From assembly GCA_029851415.1 (NCBI GenBank), contig CM056743.1, positions 69,408,186-69,472,185 of the forward strand: 64,000 nt of DNA, written 5' to 3'. Position numbers and translations under genes: made by a program. This stretch comes from Eretmocerus hayati. Lineage: Eukaryota > Arthropoda > Insecta > Hymenoptera > Aphelinidae. Positions 22,396 to 30,508 of this stretch are shown in pieces (position 1 is the first letter of the stretch; the number at the start of each line of letters is the position of its first letter). The notes beneath the pieces are model-generated. The model ran no database searches. It was given only the letters and a program-made list of their open reading frames with translations, and was not told the DNA's origin.

Positions 22396-22977
22396 TCAGA
22401 GTATTTCGTGGTACATTAGGGCAAATCGAACGTCTCCTTCCTGAATGTCGGGTCGGTCTCGAATCTCAATCGGTAGAATTGAGCGAAGCCACTTTCTGAT
22501 CTGTTCAGCGTTGTGCAGAGCGCATCTGTTCTCCGCTTGATTGAATTCGTCTTTCACTGTCCTGAAAGCGTGATGAGTACACGTCGCGTTCCCAATGAAT
22601 ACCTTGTTGAGCTGTCTGAAATTCGGTCCTCTGTGCTGCTCGAGGTTGATAATTTTTCTGCCCATAATTGACTCGAGGTACTGAGCTTTTATACGGCCAA
22701 TGACGTATATATTACCCGAATTCCTCGCAATTTCGATTAACCGAGCACGCAGCTTGTCAATTGATATATCTCCATCCACCCATTCCAGTCCGTGAACTCG
22801 GCTCGTGCAGTAGTTGATGGTAATCTTCATATCCTCCGTGAGGAGATCAAAAGCGTGCGGTGGTTTCACTATCCAATGCTGAACGATGCGGTTCGGCAGC
22901 GACACCACGGCTACTTCTTTGGGGACGAACTGCCTGGTCACATCTCGAAAACCGTGAATATCGATGGCAAAATCCAT
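22396..22977 (-). CDS. Conserved Polinton protein of about 195 aa
   Basis: An intact frame whose likely start is the Met of MDFAIDIHGF (the related gene at 48,166-48,747 starts MDFIIG), two codons after the first possible Met. Conserved positions include HWIVKPP, a GLEWVDG motif, YVIG, and a C-terminal block with Cys/His residues (CTHHAF, CALHNAEQIRKWL). It is found widely in insect Polintons as an uncharacterised protein. Metal binding or a nuclease-like fold is possible but not shown. A further open stretch of about 60 codons follows its TGA stop in frame, to 22,213. A TATA motif lies about 70 bp upstream. Confidence 0.82.
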   Translation of the reverse strand: MDFAIDIHGFRDVTRQFVPKEVAVVSLPNRIVQHWIVKPPHAFDLLTEDMKITINYCTSRVHGLEWVDGDISIDKLRARLIEIARNSGNIYVIGRIKAQYLESIMGRKIINLEQHRGPNFRQLNKVFIGNATCTHHAFRTVKDEFNQAENRCALHNAEQIRKWLRSILPIEIRDRPDIQEGDVRFALMYHEIL

Positions 22978-23046
22978 GACCATGGTTACTACCTTGGTGC
23001 GTCGATATTGTAACTGAGCAAACTGATGCTCTCTGCTGGCCAGCAG

Positions 23047-23069
23047 CCACCCTTATACACTCATCCCCT
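23047..23069 (-). promoter_or_regulatory. TATA promoter motif of the 195-aa gene
   Basis: Minus strand GGGGATGAGTGTATAAGGG, matching the motif upstream of the 350-aa gene. TATAAG is about 75 bp before the start codon and lies just after the hexon stop codon, consistent with separate transcription of this gene. Confidence 0.55.
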
Positions 23070-23089
23070 CCATCATCCTCTCTCCCACC

Positions 23090-24424
23090 TCATGCGCCAA
23101 AGTCCGTTATGATTTGCCTGCTCGCGTCGATTTCGAGGACGTTGTCGTACTCGGCGTAAACTATGCAATTGATGGTCTTCGCGAGCGCCTCGTCGAATCG
23201 GACTTCTATGCGCACGCTACCCGAGCGAACGAGATTCCAATGCGTTGCCGAGTGGGCGGATAGATCGGGAGTCAGATCAAACGCTGTGATAAAGTTTCCT
23301 CTTCTGTAGTTGAGTCGATCGATGCCTATGCCCTCGTTTGCAAAGTGAATTCCCGTGCCCGAAAAGAGCGTTTGGGAAGTATCGATGTAGAGTTGATTAT
23401 TTCCGGTGAACTTTGGCTGCAGTGGTTTGCATGGAACCTGAACACCGTCGACGTATAGAGATAAGTAATTGATTCCAAAATGTTGGAAATTGAATGGGTT
23501 CATTCGTCGGTTTCCGTTGAATGCTCTGTTGTCCACGAATCCAATGATGATCCGCTTAGGTAGTTGCCCGAGAATCACGTTGTCCAATGTATCTCCGAGG
23601 ATGCCCGTATGCATCGTGAAGGATTTTACCTCGACCCTGGTGATTGGGTATTTGGCCGTTGATTTGGATAGCGCGTTTGCGTGTCCCAATAATACTCCGG
23701 GACTTATTTTAACTCGACGAACCACGAGAGATACCTCTTTGATTTGAACGCTGAAGCGCCCGTCGTCGGAGGCGTCCATGAGACAGAAAGCGTCTTTGCT
23801 TCGTACCAGACGTACTCTCATCTCCACACCGTTGATGAGCATACGGTCTTGGTTGAACAAATCGCAATGTAAATGGCCAATCATGTCAACAACTTTACCA
23901 CCCAACGTGAAATACTGACGATAGGCTAGTCCGTTGTTTGCAGCTTCTCCCTCGGCGTTTGCAGCAGCATCGAATTTGTTGCTCGTGTCCTCTCGCCATA
24001 AGCACGATGTCAAGTGGGATTCCTTAGCTGCAGGACTATAGTTTAGCAGAGATTCCAAGTAGGCGCGGTATGGGTAGGCGTTGTTGGGTGGTGAGACAGC
24101 TTTTTGATTGAGAAATACATCAACCTGATGGAAGAGCGAGTGTAAAAAGTTGTTGATGGGCGCTGCCTTTCGATTCTCGGCTCCCGCGGCTACGGGTATG
24201 ATTTTTGCCTGCACATGGAGCATAGTGTGAGCGAGATCCAAGTAATGCTCGCTAGTGGAAGGGACGACAAATTTGATTGGGGCGTCACCCTCGTCTGTCA
24301 GCGAAGAAACAGGGTTGTAATACAGAAAACTGCTGCTTTCGATCGAAGTTTGCGTCGAGGGCAGGGAAAAAATGTCCAGCTCGCTCGACATGCACTCATT
24401 CGAATGGGTATGTAAGAACGCCAT
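23090..24424 (-). CDS. Major capsid protein (double jelly-roll, hexon-like)
   Basis: Intact 444-codon frame from MAFLHTHSNE; an upstream in-frame Met (24,451) is less likely because the Polinton 2 homologue also starts MAFLH. The protein matches the widespread Polinton capsid family annotated as F54H12.2-like: SELDIFSLPSTQTSIE, the VSSLTDEG segment, FVVPSTSEHYLDLAHTMLHV, the hallmark NNFLHSLFHQVDVFLNQKAV followed by PPNNAYPYRAYLESLLNY, and near the C-terminus DLTPDLSAHSATHWNLVRSG. These proteins form the pseudo-hexameric capsid shell, like adenovirus hexon. It sits between the pVI/pX-like gene and the 195-aa gene in a tightly packed cluster. No stops or frameshifts. Confidence 0.9.
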   Translation of the reverse strand: MAFLHTHSNECMSSELDIFSLPSTQTSIESSSFLYYNPVSSLTDEGDAPIKFVVPSTSEHYLDLAHTMLHVQAKIIPVAAGAENRKAAPINNFLHSLFHQVDVFLNQKAVSPPNNAYPYRAYLESLLNYSPAAKESHLTSCLWREDTSNKFDAAANAEGEAANNGLAYRQYFTLGGKVVDMIGHLHCDLFNQDRMLINGVEMRVRLVRSKDAFCLMDASDDGRFSVQIKEVSLVVRRVKISPGVLLGHANALSKSTAKYPITRVEVKSFTMHTGILGDTLDNVILGQLPKRIIIGFVDNRAFNGNRRMNPFNFQHFGINYLSLYVDGVQVPCKPLQPKFTGNNQLYIDTSQTLFSGTGIHFANEGIGIDRLNYRRGNFITAFDLTPDLSAHSATHWNLVRSGSVRIEVRFDEALAKTINCIVYAEYDNVLEIDASRQIITDFGA

Positions 24425-24515
24425 GACCACTCTAGATACCGTGCGGGCCAAAGATATCCGACAAATTTCTCACTCTCGGGGTCTTCCGCTTCACAGACGA
24501 TCTCCCAGTCTTCTT

Positions 24516-24956
24516 TTAAGCTTTGCTCCGAGTCACTTTTCTTTTCTTGACCTTACTGCTGCCACGAGAGGCTACGGTGCGCACGGATCCACGCGTTTTA
24601 CGAGACTGTCGGCGTCGCTTCGCCGCTCGCGATTTATAGCCAGAACCTTTCATCATCTCTGCCAATTTCTCAGCTGCTTTCTTTTTGAGTTTCTTGCCAG
24701 ATTCCTTAGCCCGGTTCTGCAGAGAATCCGTAAAATTCATGCCGTTATTCGCCACGTCGTCCAATACGTTGATGCCAGTACGCATAGCCTCTTTACCCAC
24801 CGCTTTGACACCACTAGCGATGTACGGTAGAATCCTTCTCGCGAGCCCACCAAGCCAAGCACCAACACCTCGGCCGCGCTGATAAGTGGATCCAGTGAAG
24901 TATCTCTTCACACCACCACCGATTTGGTCCTCGTAATATGCTACGTAATGACTCAT
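24516..24956 (-). CDS. pVI/pX-like internal capsid protein with basic tail
   Basis: Intact 146 aa. It begins MSHYVAYYEDQIGGGVKRYF, followed by YQRGRGVGAWLGGLARRILP and an amphipathic, Ala/Gly-rich helix (about residues 30-70), then Lys-rich sequence and a strongly basic C-terminus (KRRRQSRKTR and KVKKRK). Two sites fit the adenain consensus: IGGG before V16 and MKGS before G106; the second is conserved in Polinton 2 as MRGN-G. Cleavage would free a 41-residue basic peptide like adenovirus core peptide and leave a membrane-active helix like protein VI. Likely role: capsid interior, genome condensation and membrane penetration. Family placement is by architecture, not by search. Confidence 0.75.
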   Translation of the reverse strand: MSHYVAYYEDQIGGGVKRYFTGSTYQRGRGVGAWLGGLARRILPYIASGVKAVGKEAMRTGINVLDDVANNGMNFTDSLQNRAKESGKKLKKKAAEKLAEMMKGSGYKSRAAKRRRQSRKTRGSVRTVASRGSSKVKKRKVTRSKA

Positions 24957-24966
24957 GATATCATTT

Positions 24967-25770
24967 TTAGCGGTTGCGCTTGAAATGAAGCGTAACCGTC
25001 AGAGTACCGTACTCGAATGGTATGTGCTGGCCATGTTGATTCCTTATATCTATCTCTATGCTCTGAATACCGTGCTGGAGCAGAGGGATGTAGTTAATCG
25101 GTGCAAACTGTTTGGTGATATTGCCGCCAAACTCGTATCTAGAACCGTCCAATGAGACGATTCTGAGTAATCCGGCTTGGGTGTCACCTACTGTATACGG
25201 CTCACAAATATCTGTGTAGACGAATAGCTGATCTGGTATTGCTCGAGACAACGAAGCGGGTCTTGTCCCCGCAACAATGGTGTCGGGTGATGTTTTGAAT
25301 GTACCCGTGTTTCGCTGCTCTGGATCTTCGAAGCCAAAGATACGGAGAATTTTCTTGTTAAAAATCGTGTAATGCGACTGTGTGCACGAGCAATTTTGCC
25401 TGAAAACGTAAAACTCTTTCCGCAAGTCAGCAGGTTCGAATACGTAATGTTTCTCATCTATCTGCGAGCTATTGATTTCAGCGGCCAGTTGTTCAATCGT
25501 GGAGTATATACCAACCGGATAGTAGAGTTTCTGATCAAAGTCGTCCGCCAATTCTCCTCCGGATTTGTTGAAAATGTACGTGTTTTCGTTCTCTTGAATG
25601 TGCATTATCGTGCAGGGTATGTGGATTTCGGCGAGGCCAACACGCCAATCACCCGTGAGTCGAATCTCTCGGGGCAGATGGGTGGTAAAGCACGTCGTTG
25701 CGTTGTCGGGATAGTATTGCATGCTGCTGTTGCTCGGCAGGACCAAGTAAAAATCGTCTTGAAATTCCAT
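24967..25770 (-). CDS. Minor capsid protein (single jelly-roll, penton-like)
   Basis: Intact 267 aa starting MEFQDDFYLVLPSNSSMQYY. It matches the Polinton minor capsid family: PDNATTCFTTHLPREIRLTG, WRVGLAEIHIPCTI and HIQENENTY in the first 65 residues, then PDQLFVYTDICEPYTVGDTQ and a C-terminal strand region ending IPFEYGTLTVTLHFKRN. Pentons fill the vertices of the icosahedral shell. The start codon lies 15 bp after the integrase stop, and the pVI/pX-like gene begins 11 bp after the penton stop, so these genes are packed almost without spacers. No damage seen. Confidence 0.88.
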   Translation of the reverse strand: MEFQDDFYLVLPSNSSMQYYPDNATTCFTTHLPREIRLTGDWRVGLAEIHIPCTIMHIQENENTYIFNKSGGELADDFDQKLYYPVGIYSTIEQLAAEINSSQIDEKHYVFEPADLRKEFYVFRQNCSCTQSHYTIFNKKILRIFGFEDPEQRNTGTFKTSPDTIVAGTRPASLSRAIPDQLFVYTDICEPYTVGDTQAGLLRIVSLDGSRYEFGGNITKQFAPINYIPLLQHGIQSIEIDIRNQHGQHIPFEYGTLTVTLHFKRNR

Positions 25771-25785
25771 CGCGAGCCTTGAATC

Positions 25786-26937
25786 TCAAATCGACTCTAA
25801 TTCGCTAGCTTTCACCCAACTGTTGAACTTGGCAGGATATCCGAGCCACTTGACGAGTACTTCTTTATTGTTACCACGTCCTCTGGATTTTATGACACTC
25901 TCTACTTTGAAATTCTGATCATCCGCCAAACGTTCTTTCCCAACCAAGGTGAGTTCTTCGGTATAAAAATACCCGTCGATGATCTCGTGGTTCAAGTCTT
26001 GGAGCTCGTACGTGTACAAATTCTGACGGAGTGAAACCCTGCTTATTTTGAAGATTTCTTCGCTGTAGTTTCTTTCGTGACCTTTCTCAAACGTATGTTT
26101 CGTGCGACTAATGCGTACGTAATCACCGACCGCGTATTTAGCTGTAAATCTCGCGCTTCTTTTTCGGTTGACGGTTTGGCTCAGCGCGCGGTGTTCCAAA
26201 TTCTCTCTAGCCACTCTGGCGTTATAAATCGTGACCTTTACAGGCCTCATTTTCGTGCCAGTGTGCAAAGTGTGATTGTACGCGTGTAAGATATCCTGTA
26301 TGACGTCGATGTAGCGCTTAGTGTTTTTGTGAGTAAAATAGCGCCAGATACGCTCTTTGATTGTTCTGATGAGCCGTTCTACGCACGCGCACTTGATATC
26401 GGGATTTCTCGCAACCCTGAAACTGATATCTCGCTCCTTGAGAAGCTTCTGAAACGGGCCACCGACAAACTCCTTACCGCGATCCGATTGTAAGCAGATT
26501 GGAATGCGTCCGTTGGCACTCTTGAGGATGTTTTTGAATGCTGTTGCCACGGCCGAAGCAGTCTTATCGCGAAGTAATTCTACCCATGCGTATTTACTCA
26601 GCACGTCGACGACAACGAGGAGATAATTGTAACCGTCGTTGTATTCTTGTAGCGTTGTGAGTTGCATCAGATCGCATTCCCATACGTCGTCGATGTTGGT
26701 GACGTCATATCGTAATCTCGGGAATCTCCTGCGGATAGGCCTGTGTAGGGTATAAGCGTCTTGGTTGCTCAGCCATTTATACACTTGTTTTCTCTCTTTA
26801 TCGTCCGCAAGGGGGTTACCTTTTCTGTTTACGCGTAGCAAATTCCGTGCACCCGCGTATCCAGCCTCGTGGCTGGGATCGTAATACTGCTCCGAGTAGT
26901 CGTGCATTTCTTTCTTCACAGATTCATCCTCTGCCAT
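25786..26937 (-). CDS. Polinton integrase (DDE type) with C-terminal chromodomain
   Basis: Intact 383 aa. An N-terminal region with YKWLSNQDAYTLHRPIRRRF precedes the retroviral-type catalytic core. Catalytic residues are Asp89 (DVWECDLMQL), Asp152 (LQSDRGKEF) and Glu187 (CACVERLIRTIKE), a D,D-35-E arrangement. An SH3-like segment (YAVGDYVRISRTKHTFEKG) follows, then a chromodomain at about 342-383 with VLVKWLGYPAKFNSWVKASE, which could direct integration to modified chromatin. The 5' end overlaps the upstream 274-aa gene by about 22 bp. All active-site residues are present, so the protein could be catalytically competent. Confidence 0.92.
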   Translation of the reverse strand: MAEDESVKKEMHDYSEQYYDPSHEAGYAGARNLLRVNRKGNPLADDKERKQVYKWLSNQDAYTLHRPIRRRFPRLRYDVTNIDDVWECDLMQLTTLQEYNDGYNYLLVVVDVLSKYAWVELLRDKTASAVATAFKNILKSANGRIPICLQSDRGKEFVGGPFQKLLKERDISFRVARNPDIKCACVERLIRTIKERIWRYFTHKNTKRYIDVIQDILHAYNHTLHTGTKMRPVKVTIYNARVARENLEHRALSQTVNRKRSARFTAKYAVGDYVRISRTKHTFEKGHERNYSEEIFKISRVSLRQNLYTYELQDLNHEIIDGYFYTEELTLVGKERLADDQNFKVESVIKSRGRGNNKEVLVKWLGYPAKFNSWVKASELESI

Positions 26938-27740
26938 TTTCTGATCTTTCCTTTCGCTGTGGGTGACGCGTCTTGAGCTAAACTAGCGTTCAGGCTTGCG
27001 GCTGCTTCGGCCCAGGGATCAGGGACTGAGCGTGCGACGCGTCGTTTTGCTGTATTTATGGGGTCCGTCAGCCTTTCCCCTATTCGCACGATGTTTGCGT
27101 TACCGATTAATTCGGTCGGGGTACCGGTAATTCTTATAAACTTTGCAAATTCTAGCTGCCCAACGGGCAGTGCGCTGCCATCCTCATCTCTCTCTGTTTT
27201 TCTGCCTCTTTTGACGGGTCGTTTCCGAACGACATCGTTCAAGAGCTCGACAATATTGGAAGCTTGAATCGTGTGACCGTCTATGGTAACAGTACCCGTG
27301 TCGTCCCACTTGAGCCGGTCAGGCGCTGCTATTTTCCAATGCTGTAGGAGTCTTTTCGCTCGGTTTTTGTATAACCGCGGGATATTGCTTAAAATCTCTT
27401 GTTCACTCAGAGGTGATAATTCGGATTCCGACTCGTTTGATTCCGCTGTTTCGGGCTTTTCGTTTAATCCGTCACGCAACACAAGAAAACGTCGCAGTAC
27501 TTGCAGATATCGTTTGCATTTTTCGTCAACCGCACCAAATTTTTTAGTGTGGAGAATATCAAACATCTCCGAGTCGAGTCTCGAAAGCGGGTCGCCGAGT
27601 GTTTGAACGGATTCCGTGACCATATCATCAGATGGTTTTGGGGTATATGACGTTTGCGGGTCCGAGTGGTGTTGCTGGTGGCGTTGGAGTCGATCCAACG
27701 TCGTCTCGGGCACAACGACCATTTTACGGAGTCTGTTCAT
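26916..27740 (-). CDS. Conserved Polinton protein of unknown function, 274 aa
   Basis: Intact frame beginning MNRLRKMVVVPETTLDRLQ, a start seen in many insect Polintons; the Polinton 2 homologue shares MVIVPEEKF and DNLTRLDAEMYDIL. A central segment (IPRLYKNRAKRLLQHWKI) and a domain with WDDTGTVTIDGHTIQASNI, ending LIGNANIV, are conserved. The linker is acidic and Ser-rich (ESNESESELSPLSEQE). The gene starts 2 bp from the stop of the 122-aa gene and overlaps the integrase start. A structural or assembly role is likely from its position but not shown. Confidence 0.82.
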   Translation of the reverse strand: MNRLRKMVVVPETTLDRLQRHQQHHSDPQTSYTPKPSDDMVTESVQTLGDPLSRLDSEMFDILHTKKFGAVDEKCKRYLQVLRRFLVLRDGLNEKPETAESNESESELSPLSEQEILSNIPRLYKNRAKRLLQHWKIAAPDRLKWDDTGTVTIDGHTIQASNIVELLNDVVRKRPVKRGRKTERDEDGSALPVGQLEFAKFIRITGTPTELIGNANIVRIGERLTDPINTAKRRVARSVPDPWAEAAASLNASLAQDASPTAKGKIRKWQRMNL

Positions 27741-27741
27741 G

Positions 27742-28110
27742 TCACTGTATAAGTTTAGAAACCAGAGCGCCGAGAATTGGACTCAATAGTAACGGTAGAA
27801 ACGACCCTCCGCTCTGAACAATGGTCTTCTTCTTTTTGCGCCAATCCGATGTGTTTTTATGAGCCAACTGTCGTAACACTTTTTTGTGGCGTCGGAGCCT
27901 TCTCTTTTCGTTATCTTTTAGAGATACAACACCGTGGAGCACGTTGAGAGCGCACTCGCAAATACACTTTACGAGTATCTTATCGGCTTCGCGCAGCAGC
28001 ACAGTTCGTTGACGGGGATCAGCGTGTCGGAGAGCTTGTAAAATAGCGATGCGTTTCTTTGTGAAATGCTTACCGGGCAAGCGCGCGCTTTCCGATCCTG
28101 CTTCAGCCAT
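27742..28110 (-). CDS. Small Polinton protein with hydrophobic C-terminus, 122 aa
   Basis: Intact. A helical, Arg/Lys-rich body (KCICECALNVLHGVVSL, then EKRRLRRHKKVLRQLA) is followed by KKKTIVQSGGSFLPLLLSPI and a hydrophobic end (LGALVSKLIQ). The KKxxxVQxGG plus hydrophobic tail is shared with Polinton 2, where a single in-frame stop interrupts it. The tail could insert in membrane or pack against the capsid. Placed between the ATPase and the 274-aa gene. Function unknown. Confidence 0.8.
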   Translation of the reverse strand: MAEAGSESARLPGKHFTKKRIAILQALRHADPRQRTVLLREADKILVKCICECALNVLHGVVSLKDNEKRRLRRHKKVLRQLAHKNTSDWRKKKKTIVQSGGSFLPLLLSPILGALVSKLIQ

Positions 28111-28176
28111 TGTTCGCGATAAACTGGAGCATTCGACTATGTGGAGCCAATACTTGTTCTCGGATCGTAGTCCTCC

Positions 28177-28842
28177 TCAGGAATTTAATTTTACATACTT
28201 TGGCACGTAAGCATAGTGGACTTTATCATCAGGGAAGATCCCGGTGCGGAATCTGAATTCGTCGAGAGCGTTCTGCGAAAGATCTAGAAAAAGATACGAG
28301 TGTGGCTCTCTCGTTGCGTCCAGATAAGCGTCGCGTAAGAATCGTGGATCTTCCGGACAAACTTGACGCGCTAGATGCTGTATTTGCGCTCTGTCTCGAG
28401 GGTTTTTGAAAATAACCAAATATTTCGTGTTCAAGCTAATATCTCTTTGCGCTTTGCCTTGATGAAACATATTCTGCGTGATGAAAATGACACTGATGTT
28501 TCGATGATGCGATCCCTTTGTGAATAAATCCAACACCAGGTCATTCGAGGATTCACGCATCAGGTCATCCAGGATCAGCAGTTTTTTCTTCTCGTTGTCG
28601 TTCGAGTAGTCGCTTGGTTGAGGAAGACCTTCTCGAAACTCGATTTGGATGCCGGGAATACCCGGTTTTAAATCTCTGGAGTAGGTCTCCTGCCATTCGG
28701 CGTAATAAAATAGAATTCGATCGAAGCGCACGTTGCAAATATCCGGCAAATGGGCGAGAAATCTACGGACCCACTGAGTCTTACCACATGAAGTAGGTCC
28801 GCAAATACAGCTCGTGAATGGGTGCTGCCACCTTACGTCCAT
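28177..28842 (-). CDS. DNA-packaging ATPase (FtsK/HerA superfamily)
   Basis: Intact 221 aa. The Walker A motif GPTSCGKT is at residues 15-22 and Walker B LLILDDLM at 88-95 with Asp92 and Asp93; a polar sensor-like VIFITQN lies at about 118-124, and a conserved SLNTKYLVIFKNPRDRAQI segment follows. The size and the very N-terminal P-loop are typical for Polinton and adenovirus-like packaging ATPases, which pump the genome into preformed capsids. It is the first gene of the intact cluster, with a minus-strand TATA-like ATATAAAT about 35 bp upstream (28,878-28,885). Confidence 0.9.
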   Translation of the reverse strand: MDVRWQHPFTSCICGPTSCGKTQWVRRFLAHLPDICNVRFDRILFYYAEWQETYSRDLKPGIPGIQIEFREGLPQPSDYSNDNEKKKLLILDDLMRESSNDLVLDLFTKGSHHRNISVIFITQNMFHQGKAQRDISLNTKYLVIFKNPRDRAQIQHLARQVCPEDPRFLRDAYLDATREPHSYLFLDLSQNALDEFRFRTGIFPDDKVHYAYVPKYVKLNS

Positions 28843-28877
28843 CTTGACAACTGAGAAGAGGAAGGAGAATTTCGCAA

Positions 28878-28886
28878 TTTATATCA
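28878..28886 (-). promoter_or_regulatory. TATA-like element upstream of the ATPase
   Basis: Minus strand GATATAAATTG, 36-44 bp before the ATPase start. It differs from the TATAAGGG motif of the two downstream genes, so it may belong to another expression class. Confidence 0.35.
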
Positions 28887-28929
28887 TCTACCAATGAAAC
28901 TCTCGCTACGTCCGCTGGACCGAGCCATA

Positions 28930-29125
28930 CCCGCGGGCGGCGGCGGCGGCGGCGGGGCGGGGAACGTGCGGCTATGAGCTCACGGCCGCACGCGCGCTCC
29001 GCGAAGAGCTAAGCCGAGGCTCGCGTGAATAAGCTCAGGACCGCGAGGATGAGCTCTACCCTTCCGCGAGAGAGAGGAGCTTACCCACGCGTGGATCAGC
29101 TTTTTACGCGCGAGAATTAGCTCAG
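28930..29125. repeat. GC-rich block with GGC run and seven spaced AGCT words
   Basis: A GGC run (about 28,932-28,962) is followed by AGCT at 28,977, 29,007, 29,032, 29,052, 29,078, 29,098 and 29,119, spaced 20-30 bp, within GAGCT(C/T) or GATCAGCT contexts. The equivalent block in Polinton 2 (58,685-58,910) has the same order: GGC-type run, GAGCTTAC repeats, GGATCAGC repeats. Candidate replication origin, packaging signal or enhancer. Confidence 0.6.
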
Positions 29126-29226
29126 CCGAGTGAGTTGCGATCGTGCGTGCACGCGTGTTATCGTCGCCTAGGCGCATGGAGACTTCAATCTGGAGATGTA
29201 GGATGGTTTCAATGAAATGGGAAGCG

Positions 29227-29410
29227 TCATTCATGGTACGAGCAGTATTTATTATTTGCATCATCATCATCACAATCATCAAATATATTCTCATATTTCA
29301 CATTAATCTGTCCAAGTAACGTCAGATCATCGCGTATCGTCATCGCCGCGGTATCCAAACGGGAGAGATAGGCCAGTAATTCTAGCTCTGAATTCGTGAG
29401 TTTTCGACAT
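29227..29410 (-). pseudogene. C-terminal remnant of a further Polinton gene
   Basis: A minus-strand frame contains LTNSELELLAYLSRLD, then TIRDDLTLLGQINVKYE and an acidic end (FDDCDDDDANNKY) before its stop. Upstream of about 29,410 the sequence becomes AT-rich non-coding DNA, so the gene appears truncated by the junction that ends Polinton 1. Not the polymerase. Family unknown. Confidence 0.4.
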
Positions 29411-30508
29411 GAGTGCCAAAGGACGGTTCTATTTTTTTTCGATGCGGGATACCCTATAGAACACCCCCCCATAAAATGGAACAACCCCAGGGGTGCGCAA
29501 AAAATTACAACAACAAAATAGTGCGAAATTTTGTACTTTTTTGCGTTATTTCGCATCCCGGGGAGCCGTTATAATATTTGGATCATTTTTCATGGTACAA
29601 TGTTGTAGGCGATGAAATTCTCTAAATATTAAAAAAAAAACCATGGTAAAATTCTTTCCGTAACTCGAGATAATTAGCAACAGAGCTGGAAAATGCCAAA
29701 AATTTCCTTCATTTTTCATTTTGAGGGGAGCCAATGGATCGATGTGTACTTGCTGGAAAATGTAGCCCTCATAGAGTACTATATGTAAAAAAAAAATCAG
29801 AGCGATCCGTCAATAAATATTGACGCTATTCTAATTGTTTATCCCAAATTGTTGTTTTTTGCAATAGCCGTAAAAATTTTCCACGTGCACTAAAGTTGTC
29901 GCAAAAAATCAGAGAGCTTCCTGAAACCCTCAACTATAAGATGCGATCAAAAAACCGGTCACTTTGTTACAAAAAATCGTCTCTGGAGCCAATTGTTTAT
30001 AAAAATCGGAAATTCCCGATTTTATTTTGCACACAATTCCACGAGTAATAGATATATGGAAAAATTTGTTTTTGGACGTTGTAGTACTAATTCTGCTCTA
30101 AATTTAAAAAAAAAATACATCACTCCACGACTTTTTGGACCGGAGATACCGATTTTTTTTTAAAAATCGATATTTTATAAACAATTAAATATTAAGGGCC
30201 GAAATTCGCGGGAAATGGTAGAAAAATGTTCAAAGTTTCATATACAGGATGTTTGGTTCACATACCTTGACTTGCGTCCTTGTCCCAGCAGGTGAAAGTT
30301 AATGTTTCCTTTATCTCGCTTGAAAAAAGCTGCAGGGGTGAGGAGTGGGGGTACTCCCGCGGCAGCGTGGCGGGCCGACCAGAAACTGAGCCGCGCTCTT
30401 CAAATCCGAGCGCTCGGAATTTTTGAAGATATCTCGGGTCCTACTGGACCGTTTTTGATCATTTTTTTCAATTTGGGGTAGCTTTCAGAAAAAAACACAA
30501 TGGCGTAT
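29411..30508. other. AT-rich non-coding DNA
   Basis: Many homopolymer A/T runs, no protein-like frame, no repeat partner found within the window except the element starting at 30,509. Confidence 0.4.
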
